Source: Macrophomina tecta
Lineage: Eukaryota > Ascomycota > Dothideomycetes > Botryosphaeriales > Botryosphaeriaceae
Direction: 5' to 3'
Assembly: GCA_024180945.1 (NCBI GenBank)
Contig: JAKSGN010000041.1
Span: 1,302,001-1,366,000, forward strand
DNA length: 64,000 nucleotides
Positions 1-11,146 of this stretch are shown one piece after another; the stretch's first letter is position 1; each line of letters opens with the position of its first letter. The notes below the pieces were generated by a model that worked only from the letters and a program-made list of their open reading frames with translations, was not told the origin of the DNA and ran no database searches. Position numbers and translations under genes: made by a program.

Positions 1-713
1 TACTATTACTAAACTAGGCTACGGCTAAAGATAAGAAAGAAGCTTTACTATATTACCTATAATAGGCGTCTACGAAAGCTTATTATAGAAGTAACCCAAG
101 TAAATAAAGCTAGAAGGGGTCTATATAGTAATAGTTATTTAGGAAAAAAGAGTAATAAAAAGGGTTAATATTAGTTAAAAACGTTTTAGTTAAAGAAGAA
201 AAGCTAGATCTAAACTACGAAAATCTAGAAGGGTACGAAGGGTTATTATATCTATTAAAGCTATCGAAAAAAAAGACCTCGTGCCCTATAAGTATTATTA
301 GCACGCGTGAGTTACCAATTAGTATATTCGCTAGTATTATTATATAAGGCTAACTTCTATTGTCCTTAATAGTAACAATATCTAATAATAAAGAAAAAAC
401 CGCGCTAACGTACTATTACCTACGTTTTCCGTGTATATAGTATGCCACTAGCATTACTAATAACCGCTTAGTAATATATTTTCTTATTTTTCTATTAATT
501 TATTGCTCTTTATTTATTATTCGTAGTAACGGCTACATAATAAGGCTAATTCGCCTTACTACACAACGCCTATAGCTAATATATAATACTACGTCCTATA
601 TAGTAATTAGGTGCACTCTTTTTTCCTTACTAAAGGTTTTTTAATAAGGCACTAATATAATACCTTCTAATAGAAATCGGGGCGATTCCTACTAGAGGGG
701 GGGGTAGTGTTAG
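1..713. other. RIP-mutated AT-rich tract, unidentified
   Basis: This stretch is almost free of CA and TG, the mark of RIP, and no frame gave a recognisable protein. Its right edge, around 698-713, is a purine run with eight consecutive G followed by TAG and then TGTTAG. That looks like the polypurine tract and LTR start of an LTR retrotransposon, so the stretch is probably the 3' part of another element whose body lies left of the window. Confidence 0.4.
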
Positions 714-845
714 AATAATAGGCCCTAGTATACTCTTAGGGTACTTATACCGTGCATTTTACATGCTTATCACGTGCTACGCACGGGCCCCTAGTATATA
801 ATGCTACTAAGGGGTAAATCCTGCACTACTAAGGATTCGCATCTA
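714..845 (+). mobile_element. possible LTR fragment of a second copia-like element
   Basis: The sequence starts TGTTAGAATAATAGGCCC directly after a G-rich polypurine-like run and keeps more CA/TG than its surroundings. It differs from the copia LTR at 3551. The right end is uncertain: decayed integrase codons can be read from about 850. Alternatively it is simply unrecognised internal copia sequence. Confidence 0.3.
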
Positions 846-849
846 AGAA

Positions 850-3310
850 TATACGACTCTTTTAAAGGTTTTCTACTTATAACTAGCCTATTTACTTATA
901 GACCGTTTATCTAGATATAGGCAGTTCTATTAAGCCTATAACCGTATAAGGTTTTAGGTACTACTTAACCTTTCTAAATAATACTACTAGTTATCTAGAA
1001 CTAGAGCTATTAAAGTCTAGAGAAGCCCTTACTAATTACCTAAAGAACTTTATTATTAGGGCTAAAAATTAGTCTAATAATAAGGTAAAGAGGCTCTATT
1101 TTAATAACGAGTTTAAGTTAAAAGAAATAGATAATTTAGCTAAAGAAAAGGGTATTATATTAACCTATTCGGCTCCGTACGCTAAAGAGTAGAACGAAAA
1201 AGCCGAATAGGTAAATAGAATCTTATTTAATAAGGTATAAGCCTTATTAATAAGTAGTAATCTTCCTAGGAAGTACTAGGGAGAGGCGCTCCTAGCCGCT
1301 ACCTACTTATATAATAGAACTTTTAATAGTTCTATTAATTATTAAACCCCCTTCGAAGCTCGTTATAAAAGAAAGCCGAACCTAGAAAATATTAAAGTAT
1401 AGGGCTTATTATGTTATAAGAAAGAGCCTAAAGAGCTAGTATTTAAACTAGACTCTAGGGCTACTAAGTAGTATTTAATTAGTTACGGCTCGAATTAGTA
1501 TAAACTACTAGACCTAAATACTACTAAAATTATCTGGGCTAGAGACGTTGTAATCCTCGAAAATAGATTCTATAAAGACCTAATAATAGACGAGGAATTA
1601 ATTATAGAAAACGAGCTAGAATCAGAAAATAACTAATTAAATAACGATTTATATCCCGATCTAAACAAGGATTTAACTACCGATTCTCGTAGTAATATAG
1701 AAGAAAATCCTAGTAAAGAAAATAGCTAAGAGAGCTTCTATAAAGATTTACTAGAGGCTGCTTATAATATTAAGCCGGAAGAATATATACCTACTAGCTA
1801 TAAAGAGGTCCTTAATTATCCCGAAAAAGACCTTTATTTAAAGGTAATACGGGATGAATATAACGGTCTAATTAAGGCTGATTGTTAGTAATTAGTTAAA
1901 CTATCTAAAAACGTATCTATTCTTAAAGGATATTGGGTGTTAACTAAGAAATATAAGGCCGATAGAACTTATATTAAATATAAAACTAGATGGGTAGTTA
2001 AAGGCTTTATATAAGAGTTCGGAGTTAACTATAAAGAAACTTTTGCTAATACTACTAAGCCTATAACGTACCGGCTTCTACTGGTTATTACAGCTCGCCT
2101 CGGCTGGTATATTTACTAATAGGATATAAAATAAGCCTTCCCTAATGCTCCCTTAAAAGATACGGTCTATATGGAGTAACTATATGGCTTTAATAAAGGG
2201 AAAGGACTAGTTTGTTTATTAAACCAAGCCCTATACGGTTTAAAGTAATTAGCAAGGGAATAGTAATAGTATTTAACTAGTATATTAGTTAAATATGGCT
2301 ATAACCCTTTAATAAGTAATATGGCTGTCTTTATATATAAAGATAAACCTATTATCTTAGCCGTTTAAGTAGACGATATTCTTATATTTACCCAATCGGA
2401 GGCCTATTTAAAGGAGCTATATAAATAGCTTACCGATGCTAAACTAGAAGTATCGGACCTAGGTAAAGCAAAAGAGATTCTAGGTGTCGAAATTAAGTAT
2501 TCTAAAGGCGGCCTAGAACTAAATCAACACGGTTTTATTAATAAAATACTTAAGAAATTTAATAAAACTAGAGTAAAACCTAGGAAAATACCTCTTCCCT
2601 TAGGTCTATCTTTAGAAAGACCTACTAAAGAAGCTTCTAAAGACTTATTAAAGGCCTACTAATAAGAAATAGGGTCTCTTATATATTTAACTATATTTAC
2701 CCGACCGGATCTAGCTTATCTAGTTAATTACTTAGCTAGATTTATGGCATTTCCTGCACCGGAACACTATAAAGCCCTTAGTTATCTATGGGGCTATATA
2801 AAAGAAACGCAGGATTATAGCCTAAAACCAGATCTAGTTAATCAATCCGAACCCCTATCTATAGACGGCTATAGTAACTCGGATTAGGGGGGTGATTTAA
2901 CTAGAAAATCGACCTCGGGTTATATATTTACTATAGGATAAGGCTAAAACTAAATAGTACTAAGCTAGCTATCTAAACTACAAAAAACCGTGGCTATAAG
3001 TAGCTGCGAGGCTGAGTATATAACTTATAAGAAGGTAGTAAAAGAACTTCTTTATATAAAGAATATTCTTAAAGAAATACCTTCCTATATTAAAAGCCTA
3101 TTTAAACCGGTTAAATATATATACACGGATAGCCAATCGGCTATAGAACTAGCCGGTAATCCCTTATATCACGCTAGAACTAAGCACGTTGATATAAGGT
3201 ACCACTTTATAAGGGACTATATAAATAAAGGGGAAATAGAACTTCGCTATTTTTCTACCGAGTCTCTTATTGCCGATGGACTAACTAAGCTAATTAATAG
3301 TCCTAAATAG
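850..3310 (+). pseudogene. Ty1/copia polyprotein remnant (integrase, reverse transcriptase, RNase H)
   Basis: One decayed frame can be followed through three copia domains in the copia order integrase, RT, RNase H. At about 1170-1300 it shows the integrase C-terminal part, with PYAKEQNEKAE and YWGEALLAATYLYNRT. Around 2110-2270 are the copia RT motifs DIK-AFPNAPL and LNQALYGLK, and YVDDILI is at about 2365-2390. A GAG-pre-integrase part was not found. The RNase H end, from about 2980, reads SSCEAEY, then KHVDIRYHFIRD and ADGLTKL, and is the only part still open for 100 codons. The interrupting stops are TAG or TAA where Gln or Trp is expected. The copy cannot be active. The 5' LTR and gag must lie left of the window or have been lost. 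Confidence 0.92.
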
Positions 3311-3535
3311 CAAGAACTTTTAAAGAATATAGGCCTTAATAAGTCCTAGTAATAGTCTTTATAAAAGACTAAAAAAAGACCCTATATCTATATATATAAG
3401 CGGACAATAGATTGCTTACTATAAGTCTAATTATAAGGGTACTAAATTGCTTATATTTACCCATATATACCGGTTCTAAATTATATAATAAACCGAATAT
3501 CAACTAAAATTGCAAGTCCCTTAAAACGCTTATAA

Positions 3536-3550
3536 AAGCTTAGGGGAGTA
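3536..3550 (+). other. polypurine tract of the copia element
   Basis: The sequence AGCTTAGGGGAGTA sits immediately before the TGTT start of the 3' LTR. This is the position of the plus-strand primer used in reverse transcription. Confidence 0.6.
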
Positions 3551-4162
3551 TGTTAAATATTAATAAGTAAGCTTGTATAAGCGTAGCTTATTAATATATT
3601 ACCTTAGGTATTAATATACTACCTAAGGTACATAACGAATATACCTCGGAGTTATAGCAGTGGCAAACTGTGGTGGCAAACCACGGTGGCAAACCGAGGT
3701 GGCAAAATTTGCCACTCCACTTCACTAACTAATAACTAAACGGGTATAGCCCCTACTAAAATTCCTTTTATATATTATAAAAGTTCAATCATTTCCAGTT
3801 ATTACGATATAAAAATTATGTAAAATGGATAAGGATTGGGGCTAGAATCTTATTTCTTATAAATCACCCTTGTTGGATTTCTAATACGGTATATCTAGAA
3901 GGATCTACTTATATAAGGAATAAGTGTATATAAGGAGCTCTAGATAGCATCGTAGTTTTATTCTTTAAGACGCGTAATACTAATAAACGGGATATAAGCT
4001 AATAAAAGCTTTATTCTATCTTTTACCTCTCCTCTTATCTTTCTTTATTAAATCTCCTACCTATTCTTTCTCCTAGAGAGTTATCTCCTTCCGATTGCTT
4101 ACTAGGCTGTATTATTTATAATATAGCTTAGTAATCCTCTACCCAAGCCTTAGCGCTTTATA
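3551..4162 (+). mobile_element. copia 3' LTR, weakly mutated
   Basis: This 612-bp LTR runs from TGTTAAATATT to a RIP-altered CTTTATA end (expected CA). The ends were set by comparison with the inverted copy at 9684-10294. The stretch 3658-3717 still has many CA and TG dinucleotides in short GTGGCAAAC repeats, whereas the other copy has TA at those sites. It follows the copia polypurine tract directly, so it is the 3' LTR of the element to its left. Confidence 0.85.
3600..3630. repeat. 11-bp perfect inverted repeat in the copia LTR
   Basis: TACCTTAGGTA (3600-3610) and TACCTAAGGTA (3620-3630) are exact reverse complements with a 9-bp spacer. The same pair is kept in the heavily mutated LTR copy near 10215-10250. 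It could be a protein-binding site or an RNA hairpin. Confidence 0.6.
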
Positions 4163-4987
4163 ATAAGCTATAAGAGCTTAGCTCTAGTAGGCTCCATTTA
4201 CTATATGGGCTAAGCTAGCCCCTAGGCACCCTAAACGTAACTCTTAGCCGGGTCGACCTCTATTTAAGATTCTAGTACTATTACTATTTTCTAAACTCAT
4301 TAGGAAGTAATACTTTACCCGATAAGACTTAATCTTAGAGCCTTCTTCTCCTTATAAGAATAGTAGTTAAAGTATAACTAGTGGGCCTCTATCTCTAAGA
4401 ATCTAAATACTAAAGAGAGAGAAAATCTATTAAGGGGGTTTTCCTTAAGTAGGTATAAGAAGAGGGTAAGAGTAAGTTAAATACGTAATAAAACTAAGTA
4501 CTACGTGCGAAGGCCGTATTACTAATAATATACTAAATTATTATTAAAGAAATTAACTATGAAGGTTAAAGCTATCTAAGGAGTATAGTTTATATATAAG
4601 TAGAAAAGTGTCTATAATTTAGTATTACTAGATATCGCCATGGCTATACTAGGCGACTATTACTCTATATAGCCTAGGCTCTTAAGGGCGATATATAGGT
4701 CTATAGAGAAAGATTATATACTAAGCTACGTAATATAATCTTTCTAAGTAGAATTTCTTTAGAGGCTTTCTCTTCTTTCTTTCTATACTCCCGTAAAAGC
4801 TATATTATAATATATAAGCTCTCGACTACTATATTTAACGTAAGTAGTAATATCTAGTTACTATTTTAGAATAATATACGCTATCTCTCCGGCATAAGCT
4901 AAAGCTATTATCCGGGTTACTATCTACTACTATAAGAACTTTAATCTCGTAGTAGTATAGTTTCCACCTCGCGAGTATACTAAAGTT
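4163..4987. other. RIP-mutated tract upstream of the F-box pseudogene
   Basis: The sequence is AT-rich and CA/TG-poor. I could not match it to the copia or gypsy families of this window, nor read a convincing protein. It may be the former promoter region of the F-box gene that starts at about 4988. Confidence 0.4.
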
Positions 4988-5899
4988 ATAGTATTTATTT
5001 CCTCCACCTTTCGCGACTCTATAACTACGCTTAGATATCTTAACTAACTACCTCTCGAGCTTATTAATAAAATCTATCTATAGCTAGATATAGCCTTAAT
5101 CTTTTACTTTCGGTAGATAAACCTCCGAGCGCGATAGATAGTCGATTCGCTATATAAGTACTAGATAGTTACTACGTCCGCTCTTAACTACCTTTACATC
5201 TTATTAAGGATAGAATTAGCTTTCTACGTTATATTATCTAATTTTTACTAACTTTTCTATAAGTAGATATACTCTATATATAGAGATAGATATAGTAATT
5301 TTATTAGTCTTCTTACTTAGACCTGCTACTACTCGATCTATCTTCGAAAGCGAGCCCTAGAGCTCCGCGTTACTATTACTATAACCGTAAGACGGATTCT
5401 TTAGCTCTCTAAAGAATTAGTAGAGAAGCTTTTATCGCTTATAACTCTTTTAGAAGTCTTTTTAATAGATAAAAAGCCATGGAAGACTTAAGTTAAGGTT
5501 ATTAATACTTAGTCTACTTTATTAGCCTACTATAAGGGAAATTCCGAAAGCGAACTAATATTAGATAGAATAAGTAGGCCCAATCTCGAATTTATAGTCT
5601 ACTATATATTACTAAGCTATAACCTACGGACTAAATAGATCTAAAATAGTATATTCTACGCTAGCTATTAAGTTACTATAGAGGATAGTATCGATTCTAG
5701 CAGAGCGGATTAGCTTTTCGATTTTCGCGATATAGTTTATTTAATAGACGGGTTCTTAAAGCACTTCGAATAGTATAAGTAGGCCTAGTATCTATAGACG
5801 TTAAGTATATATAGAATAATTAAGCCTACGAAGTACCCATATAGCTATAGAAGCGATAGCTATTTTAACCGTAAGTAATAAACTTATAGTAAATTTTAA
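4988..5899 (+). pseudogene. F-box domain protein, degraded by RIP
   Basis: A single frame runs for about 304 codons with no frameshift, interrupted only by TAG/TAA at likely Gln or Trp sites. The N-terminal part, codons about 13-40, reads TLRYLN-LPLELINKIYL, the LPxEL core of an F-box, followed by FR-INLRAR and VDSLYKY. The C-terminal half matches the layout of a common fungal F-box family as I know it: ALELRV, then PNLEFIVYY, then YASYQ, where TGC-to-TAC change probably turned Cys into Tyr, and finally HFEQYKQA and SYFNRK. F-box proteins link substrates to SCF ubiquitin ligases. The start at 4988 is ATA, probably a mutated ATG, and is a guess. With so many stops no protein can be made. Confidence 0.75.
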
Positions 5900-7190
5900 G
5901 TATCTTTTTTTCCCCGGCTTACGCTTTCTTATATTATCTTTAGAATAAGAAAAAATTATTTTCGATAACTTCTATATCTTCTAAAGGAGCCGGGGAAATG
6001 TAAATAATTTTAGATTAGTACTATATCTAACTATATAAGATCTCGGGAAAATGAATAACCGAATATCGAATGTTGTAAATAATCTTAGGCGATATATAAC
6101 CTAGGAGAAGGCTAAGTGCGTATTCCTCTAGTTATAGGCGAATAGATAAGGGAATATAAACCTCTAACTAAACGAGCGATAATAAAATTAGATAGTATTG
6201 CTATTTTAATCATAATATTTAACTAGCGCGTCCGGCTTAACTAAGTATTTCGAGTAGTAGTTAAGGGAATTCTTACCCTAAGCCTTCTCTATAGAATCGC
6301 ACTTAATATTACTACTACATTATACTTTATACTAGATAAATTCTATTTCCTTCTTATAACTATATATGTACTTAATAAACTTAGAAGTATATATAATATA
6401 CGGTCTATATTTTTTTTAACGTTAGTTCTATTTCTATTAATATTTAAATCGAAGCGAATTACCTTAAACTAGATATATAAAAAATTCTACTACGGAGAGT
6501 TAGGTCTTAATTATAAAAAAAAAAAAAAATAAATATTAGGTTAAGATGTGGCAGATAAAAGGAATAAATTAAGAAAGATAGAATTACTTAAAGATAGCTA
6601 TAATAGATAGTAATCTTAAGTCTCTAAATATTACGTTATCGTAAGCTATTTTTAGGCTTGGATAAAGGCTGCCTTATCTTTTATATATATTTTAGGCGAT
6701 TAGGGTCTTTCGAATAAGCTAATATACTACTTCTTTATACTAGAATAGAAGCCCGAGAGATCTTATTAAAAATAAAACTAAATTCCTATAAGCGCCGTAT
6801 AAGAGCCGCTAAGAGAGAAGTAAGAGTAGCCGAAATTAAGTTTATATAAATCGTAGTACTCCGGGGTACCCCCTTCGGGTTAGATTATATTAGACGTATC
6901 GGCTATACCGCATACGCTAGTAGTTTAGATTCTACGTATTTATAGCTCTCTCTAAGGTCGTAGTATATATAGCACTTAGAGGCCTCCGTACCTCTACGAG
7001 CTAGTAATTCGTCGAGTTAGTTTTAGGTTTAGTAGCAAATTTTGGGCGTGTCTTAACTATACGTATAATTAGGCAGACTTTATCTTTATAATAAGAGACT
7101 AAGCTCCACTTACTTTAGTCTTAAGGTTTCGCCACCATCTACTATTAACCTAAACCCTAACATCCGCTTTTTATATAATTATATTATAAA
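5900..7190. other. RIP-mutated intergenic tract
   Basis: No gene or known repeat was recognised. It holds an 11-bp perfect inverted repeat, TTTCCCCGGCT at 5909-5919 against AGCCGGGGAAA at 5988-5998, and an A-run near 6515-6528. CA/TG content starts to recover from about 7080, towards the island on the right. Confidence 0.5.
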
Positions 7191-8060
7191 ATGCCTTAAA
7201 TCCAGAATCCCATAGGTCCTATAATCCTCTCTATAGAAGTCGACGACGAAGATAAGTGTAAGAGCGAGTACCGCCTCCGAATTGGTAACTAGGTTAAATA
7301 CCTTAGCATTACGCTAGTAATCTTTAATAGAGACACGCTTTTCTTTCCCCTAGCCTTATTGCCTCTACTGCCTTACTACGATAATAATTAGACCGTCGTA
7401 TATATATCTCGCGATGCCGATTCCGGCGAGCTAAAGACATCACTGTTAAACCGAAAATTTATAGGGGTCTAAAGTATTTGGCATAGCGCTCGGATTAATG
7501 TTCTCGACCTAGAGCGAATATAGTAGTTAACCGGTGCTGCTTTTAAGGCTTTAATAAGCATATGCGCATTTAGTGGCCTAGTAGTAACATCGGTACCACA
7601 ACTACTATTAAGCGAGGATAAGGTAGTAGTAATTACTAAGATTACAAGATTTAAATGGGAGATCCACCGTATCGAGCGCGAGACGCGGGCCTACCTAGCG
7701 CTACTACAACATAGTGCCTTAGACGTCGCTCCCCGCTTCCTTAGACACGTCCACGAGAGTGGCCGTATAATAGGCTTTTTGCTGGAGAAGTTGGAAGGTC
7801 AACGTAACGCGTTAATTAATGATTTAAGCGGCTGCGAGGTAGCTCTAGGGAGATTCTATAGGCTTGGTCTTCTGCATAGTGATGCGAATCGGTATAACTT
7901 CCTCGTTGGGTAGGACGGGGTTAGGATAATTGACTTCGAATATTTCCAGGAGAATGCCTCTGAGCAGATGAGGAAGAAGGAAATGCAGAGCCTGCGGAAT
8001 CTACTGTCGGACAGGTCTGGGCGAGGAGGTGGTTTTACTTTCGAAGGCTGCGAGGAATGA
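7191..8060 (+). pseudogene. protein kinase-like (APH-type) gene, degraded by RIP
   Basis: ATG at 7191 opens a frame of 290 codons ending at TGA 8058-8060, with seven internal TAG/TAA and no frameshift. The C-terminal part is well preserved. It shows ITRFKWEIHRIERETRAYL, then APRFLRHVHE and FLLEKLEG. The catalytic-loop motif LLHSDANRYNFLV has H229, D231 and N236, and the metal-binding IIDFE has D248. This is the H-[GS]-D-x4-N / DFE pattern of the aminoglycoside phosphotransferase-like kinase fold seen in many uncharacterised fungal proteins. Six of the seven stops lie in the first 60 percent, so damage fades towards the un-mutated island to the right. The true substrate is unknown. Confidence 0.75.
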
Positions 8061-9683
8061 TGGGTTTCTCGTATCCACCGACCGGAAATTCATCCTGCTA
8101 TCTCTTTTTGTATTTTACTACTTTGTGCTCTCTGTCATTGATCTTCAGACCTTTGTTCAAGTTTTAAGGCGAAAAGTTGTGAGGTCAGAAAAGAGTAGAT
8201 ACTGCCTATCTCCTAGGAGGGAGGCAGATAGGCTTTGCTTATCTACATAAGTGTGTGAATAACCGAGGATACTGGTGGCCCGAGAAAGGGTGCTGATATG
8301 TGCTTGGGCATCAATAGCTGGAGTTTCCATATTACCGCCAAGGTTAGGGACTTTACACAAGAAATGGCCACATACGACATACTAGGAGTAAACTCACGAT
8401 GTTTAAGGTTGATGGTAGCCTTATCAAGGCGGCGAGGAGAGGCCTGACGAAGATCGCTGGTTTATAGCTGCGCGGTCGAGAGCGGAGGTAGGCGGAGCGG
8501 TTGATAGGCCGGAGGATGCCTGCGTAGCAGCAAGCTGTGTGAGCGACGGCGTCAATGAGGGTTCATAGCCACCACGTCTCTCAACACGATGGCGCCGCGT
8601 AACAGCGGTAAGCTCTCGTCGAGCACTTGCCGTCTGAGAACTCTCCTGGCTGTCTATACCCCGACGGAAGAAGGCCGGTTGAGGAATACGTGAAGCCTTG
8701 ATGCTAGAGTCGGAAGACGAGAAGACGCGTAGCTCTGTATAGGTGGTACATTTGGTGGGGGTGGAGGAGAGGCTGCTCAACGCTTTCTTGATCCTGCCTT
8801 TGAGTTACGACAATCCGCACATTGTACTAATGTACGCGTCCTTCCTTTTGCAGAAGTAGTTACAAATAGGGAGAGCAGTTTGTGCTGACCACAGTTGCTG
8901 CCGAATCTGGTTGGTTCTGGTATGCTGGAGGACGGCTCGTCAGAAGGCGACGACCATGAAGACGGCGGGGGCGGGGCGCCTGCAGCAGCGGCCATGGTGT
9001 TGTACGCGATGGAATGCAGGCAATGGGATGTAGGTAATAGGGTTGCGGGCAATAGGTCCAGCGGTGTGTGTAGTGTTTGTAGCGGTGGTATAGCGGTGCG
9101 AGTAATACGCGGCCGGCGCCCGGGGAAAACGCGCCCCCAAACGCCGGACTGACGCTAAGTCACAGGGTTTTGCTTTTGAACTGACCAATGAGATCCTCAG
9201 AACTTTTTGCGCTACACTTGAACGTAATTCCCCAGCTACGCTCGGCAGGCACAACACTACGTCGCCGAGGGATAATGCTCTGATGTCTTGGATGACTCGT
9301 GTATGGATTGTCCAGGTATCGCCTAGAGGATCTTTCCGTGCGAGCTTAACAAGGCGCAGGTGTGGCGCTGAGCTGTTCGGTGCGCGGGCAAAGACTATGC
9401 GTGAGAGCTGACGGCGAACACTAGCCAGTAGTATCCGTTAGGTTTTTCGTGGCTGGCTGCTCGGTGTTATCCGTGGCGCTAGCTAGGGGCCCTTGCGAGC
9501 GTGGATCCGCGGTCGTTGGGTGGCGGTGAAGCGGCTGGCCCGTCAGTTACGCGCTGTGCGTCCGAGGCCCGTTAATGTCGCGCCGTGCGCAAACGTGTCT
9601 GGTCGCCAAAAACGGCACTAGAAGATGGTTTAAAGAAAGCTAAGACAAAGAAGACCGAAATTTTTTTTTAGAAATAGTATAAG
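8061..9683. other. un-mutated island with no confident gene
   Basis: Base composition is ordinary here, with CA and TG frequent. Several short frames exist on both strands but none has a recognisable domain, apart from the weak candidate at 8777-8995. The switch to RIP-mutated DNA on the right is abrupt, at about 9630-9665, next to the inverted copia LTR. The stretch may hold the 3' flank of the kinase-like pseudogene and small lineage-specific genes. Confidence 0.5.
8777..8995 (-). CDS. hypothetical small protein with possible zinc ligands
   Basis: ATG at 8995 opens a 72-codon frame. The N-terminal half is low-complexity, rich in Ala, Pro and Ser. The C-terminal half reads NCGQHKLLSLF, then KGRTRTLVQCADCR, giving a CxxH...CxxC arrangement that could bind one zinc ion, and ends in a basic tail. 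Short Cys-pair proteins of this shape occur in fungi, but I do not recognise a family. The frame also runs upstream to 9052 without a stop. It could be one exon of a spliced gene, or chance. No splice sites were convincing. Confidence 0.3.
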   Translation of the reverse strand: MAAAAGAPPPPSSWSSPSDEPSSSIPEPTRFGSNCGQHKLLSLFVTTSAKGRTRTLVQCADCRNSKAGSRKR

Positions 9684-10294
9684 TATAAAGCACTAAGGCT
9701 TAGGTAAAGAATTACTAAGCTATATTATAAATAATATAGCCTAGTAAGTAGTTAGAAAAAGATAATTCTCTAAGAGAGAAGTAGATAGGAGATTTAATAA
9801 AAAAAGATAAGAGAAAAGGTAGAAGATAAAATAAAGCTTTTATTAACTTATATCTTATTTATTAGTATTATATATCTTAAAGAACGAAACTACGATGCTA
9901 TCTAGAGCTTCTTATATATACTTATTCTTTATATAAGTAGATTCTTCTAGATATACCGTATTAGAAATCTAATAAGGGTAATTTATAAGAAATAAGATTC
10001 TAACCCTAATCCCTATCTATTTTATATAATTTTTATATTATAATAACTAGAAATAATTAAACTTTTATATTATATAAAAGAAATTTTAGTAGGGACTATA
10101 CCTATTTAGTTATTAATTAGTAAAGTAGGGTAGTAAATTTTACTACCTTAGTTTACTATTATAGTTTACTACTATAGTTTACTACTACTATAACTCCGAG
10201 GTATATTCGTTATATACCTTAGGTAGTATTCTAATACCTAAGGTAATATATTAATAAGCTACGCTTATATAAGCTTACTTATTAATATTTAATA
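9684..10294 (-). mobile_element. inverted copia LTR, heavily RIP-mutated
   Basis: This is the reverse complement of the LTR at 3551-4162 (611 against 612 bp), with nearly every CA/TG changed to TA. For example, the GTGGCAAAC repeats of the other copy are GTAGTAAAC here. The 5-bp flanks (ATAAG and TAGAG) do not match. No polypurine tract lies on the side where internal sequence would join, so it is an isolated or truncated LTR. Confidence 0.85.
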
Positions 10295-11141
10295 TAGAGG
10301 CTATAAGAATGAGTAAAAATTAAAAAAAAACTAAAAATTAGAAGAGAACTAGAAATTAGAAAAAGATATTAAATATATAAAAAAAGAGAGATTTAACTAG
10401 AAGAATAAAAAGATTTAAGAGAAGAAATAGAATATAAATTTAAAAAATATTATAGAAAAGGCGGCTAAGAATACTATAACTAATATTATAAATAACTTAA
10501 GTAATAGAATAATTAATACTTCTAAATTTATATTAACCCTAGTTTACTTATATTTATTAGCCTATCTATTAGGTGCTTACCTAGAGGTAGGGCTTATACT
10601 ACGTAAAAAGAAAACGAATACCTATATTATTATATACTAAGCCTAGAAGGTTATAGTAGCCTCTATAGTTAATATAGGCCTATATAAAAAAGCTAAGAGA
10701 TAATTTAACTACTTTATAAATATAGTAAAAGTACTATATAATTATAAAACTAAGTAGTCTAGAAAATACAGTAGATTAATTAGTAAAATATAAGCTATAA
10801 ACTCTTAATCTAGTTATCTACTATTATTATAACTAGTAACTCTATAATTTATTCTACTTTATTTATATTCTTTATAACCTAAAGTAGAAATAGAAAAAGC
10901 TTATATATAACTAAAGTATCTTTCTCTTTTTACTTTATAAATAAGATAAGATATTAGAGCGTTTATTTCTAAAGTAGTATATATAGTTTTAGAACTATAT
11001 AGCCTTATATAGTAGTTATATAATAAAGAAAGCGAAGGCGCACTCTTAATATATAGTAATTTAATAAGATTTAGTTATTTTTAGAACTATATATTATTTC
11101 TTATTAGCTACTATATTAGAAAATAAATTAGAGTATATAAG
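10295..11141. other. RIP-mutated tract, unidentified
   Basis: This is AT-rich sequence between the inverted copia LTR and the target-site duplication of the large gypsy element. No protein or repeat was recognised on either strand. Confidence 0.4.
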
Positions 11142-11146
11142 AGTAT

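Noticed and set aside
8424..8780. A 118-codon minus-strand frame in the first island
   Set aside because: It starts at TTG, is low-complexity (Ser, Thr, Ala, Arg), and has no motif. It looks like chance in un-mutated DNA.
8895..9257. Overlapping frames on both strands at 8895-9152 and 8940-9257
   Set aside because: They have low complexity, mutual overlap and overlap with the CxxC candidate; no family resemblance.
4163..9683. ATAAG next to both copia LTRs (4163-4167 and 9679-9683) as a target-site duplication
   Set aside because: The LTRs are inverted to each other, so matching plus-strand pentamers are not the expected arrangement. In AT-rich DNA this is likely chance.
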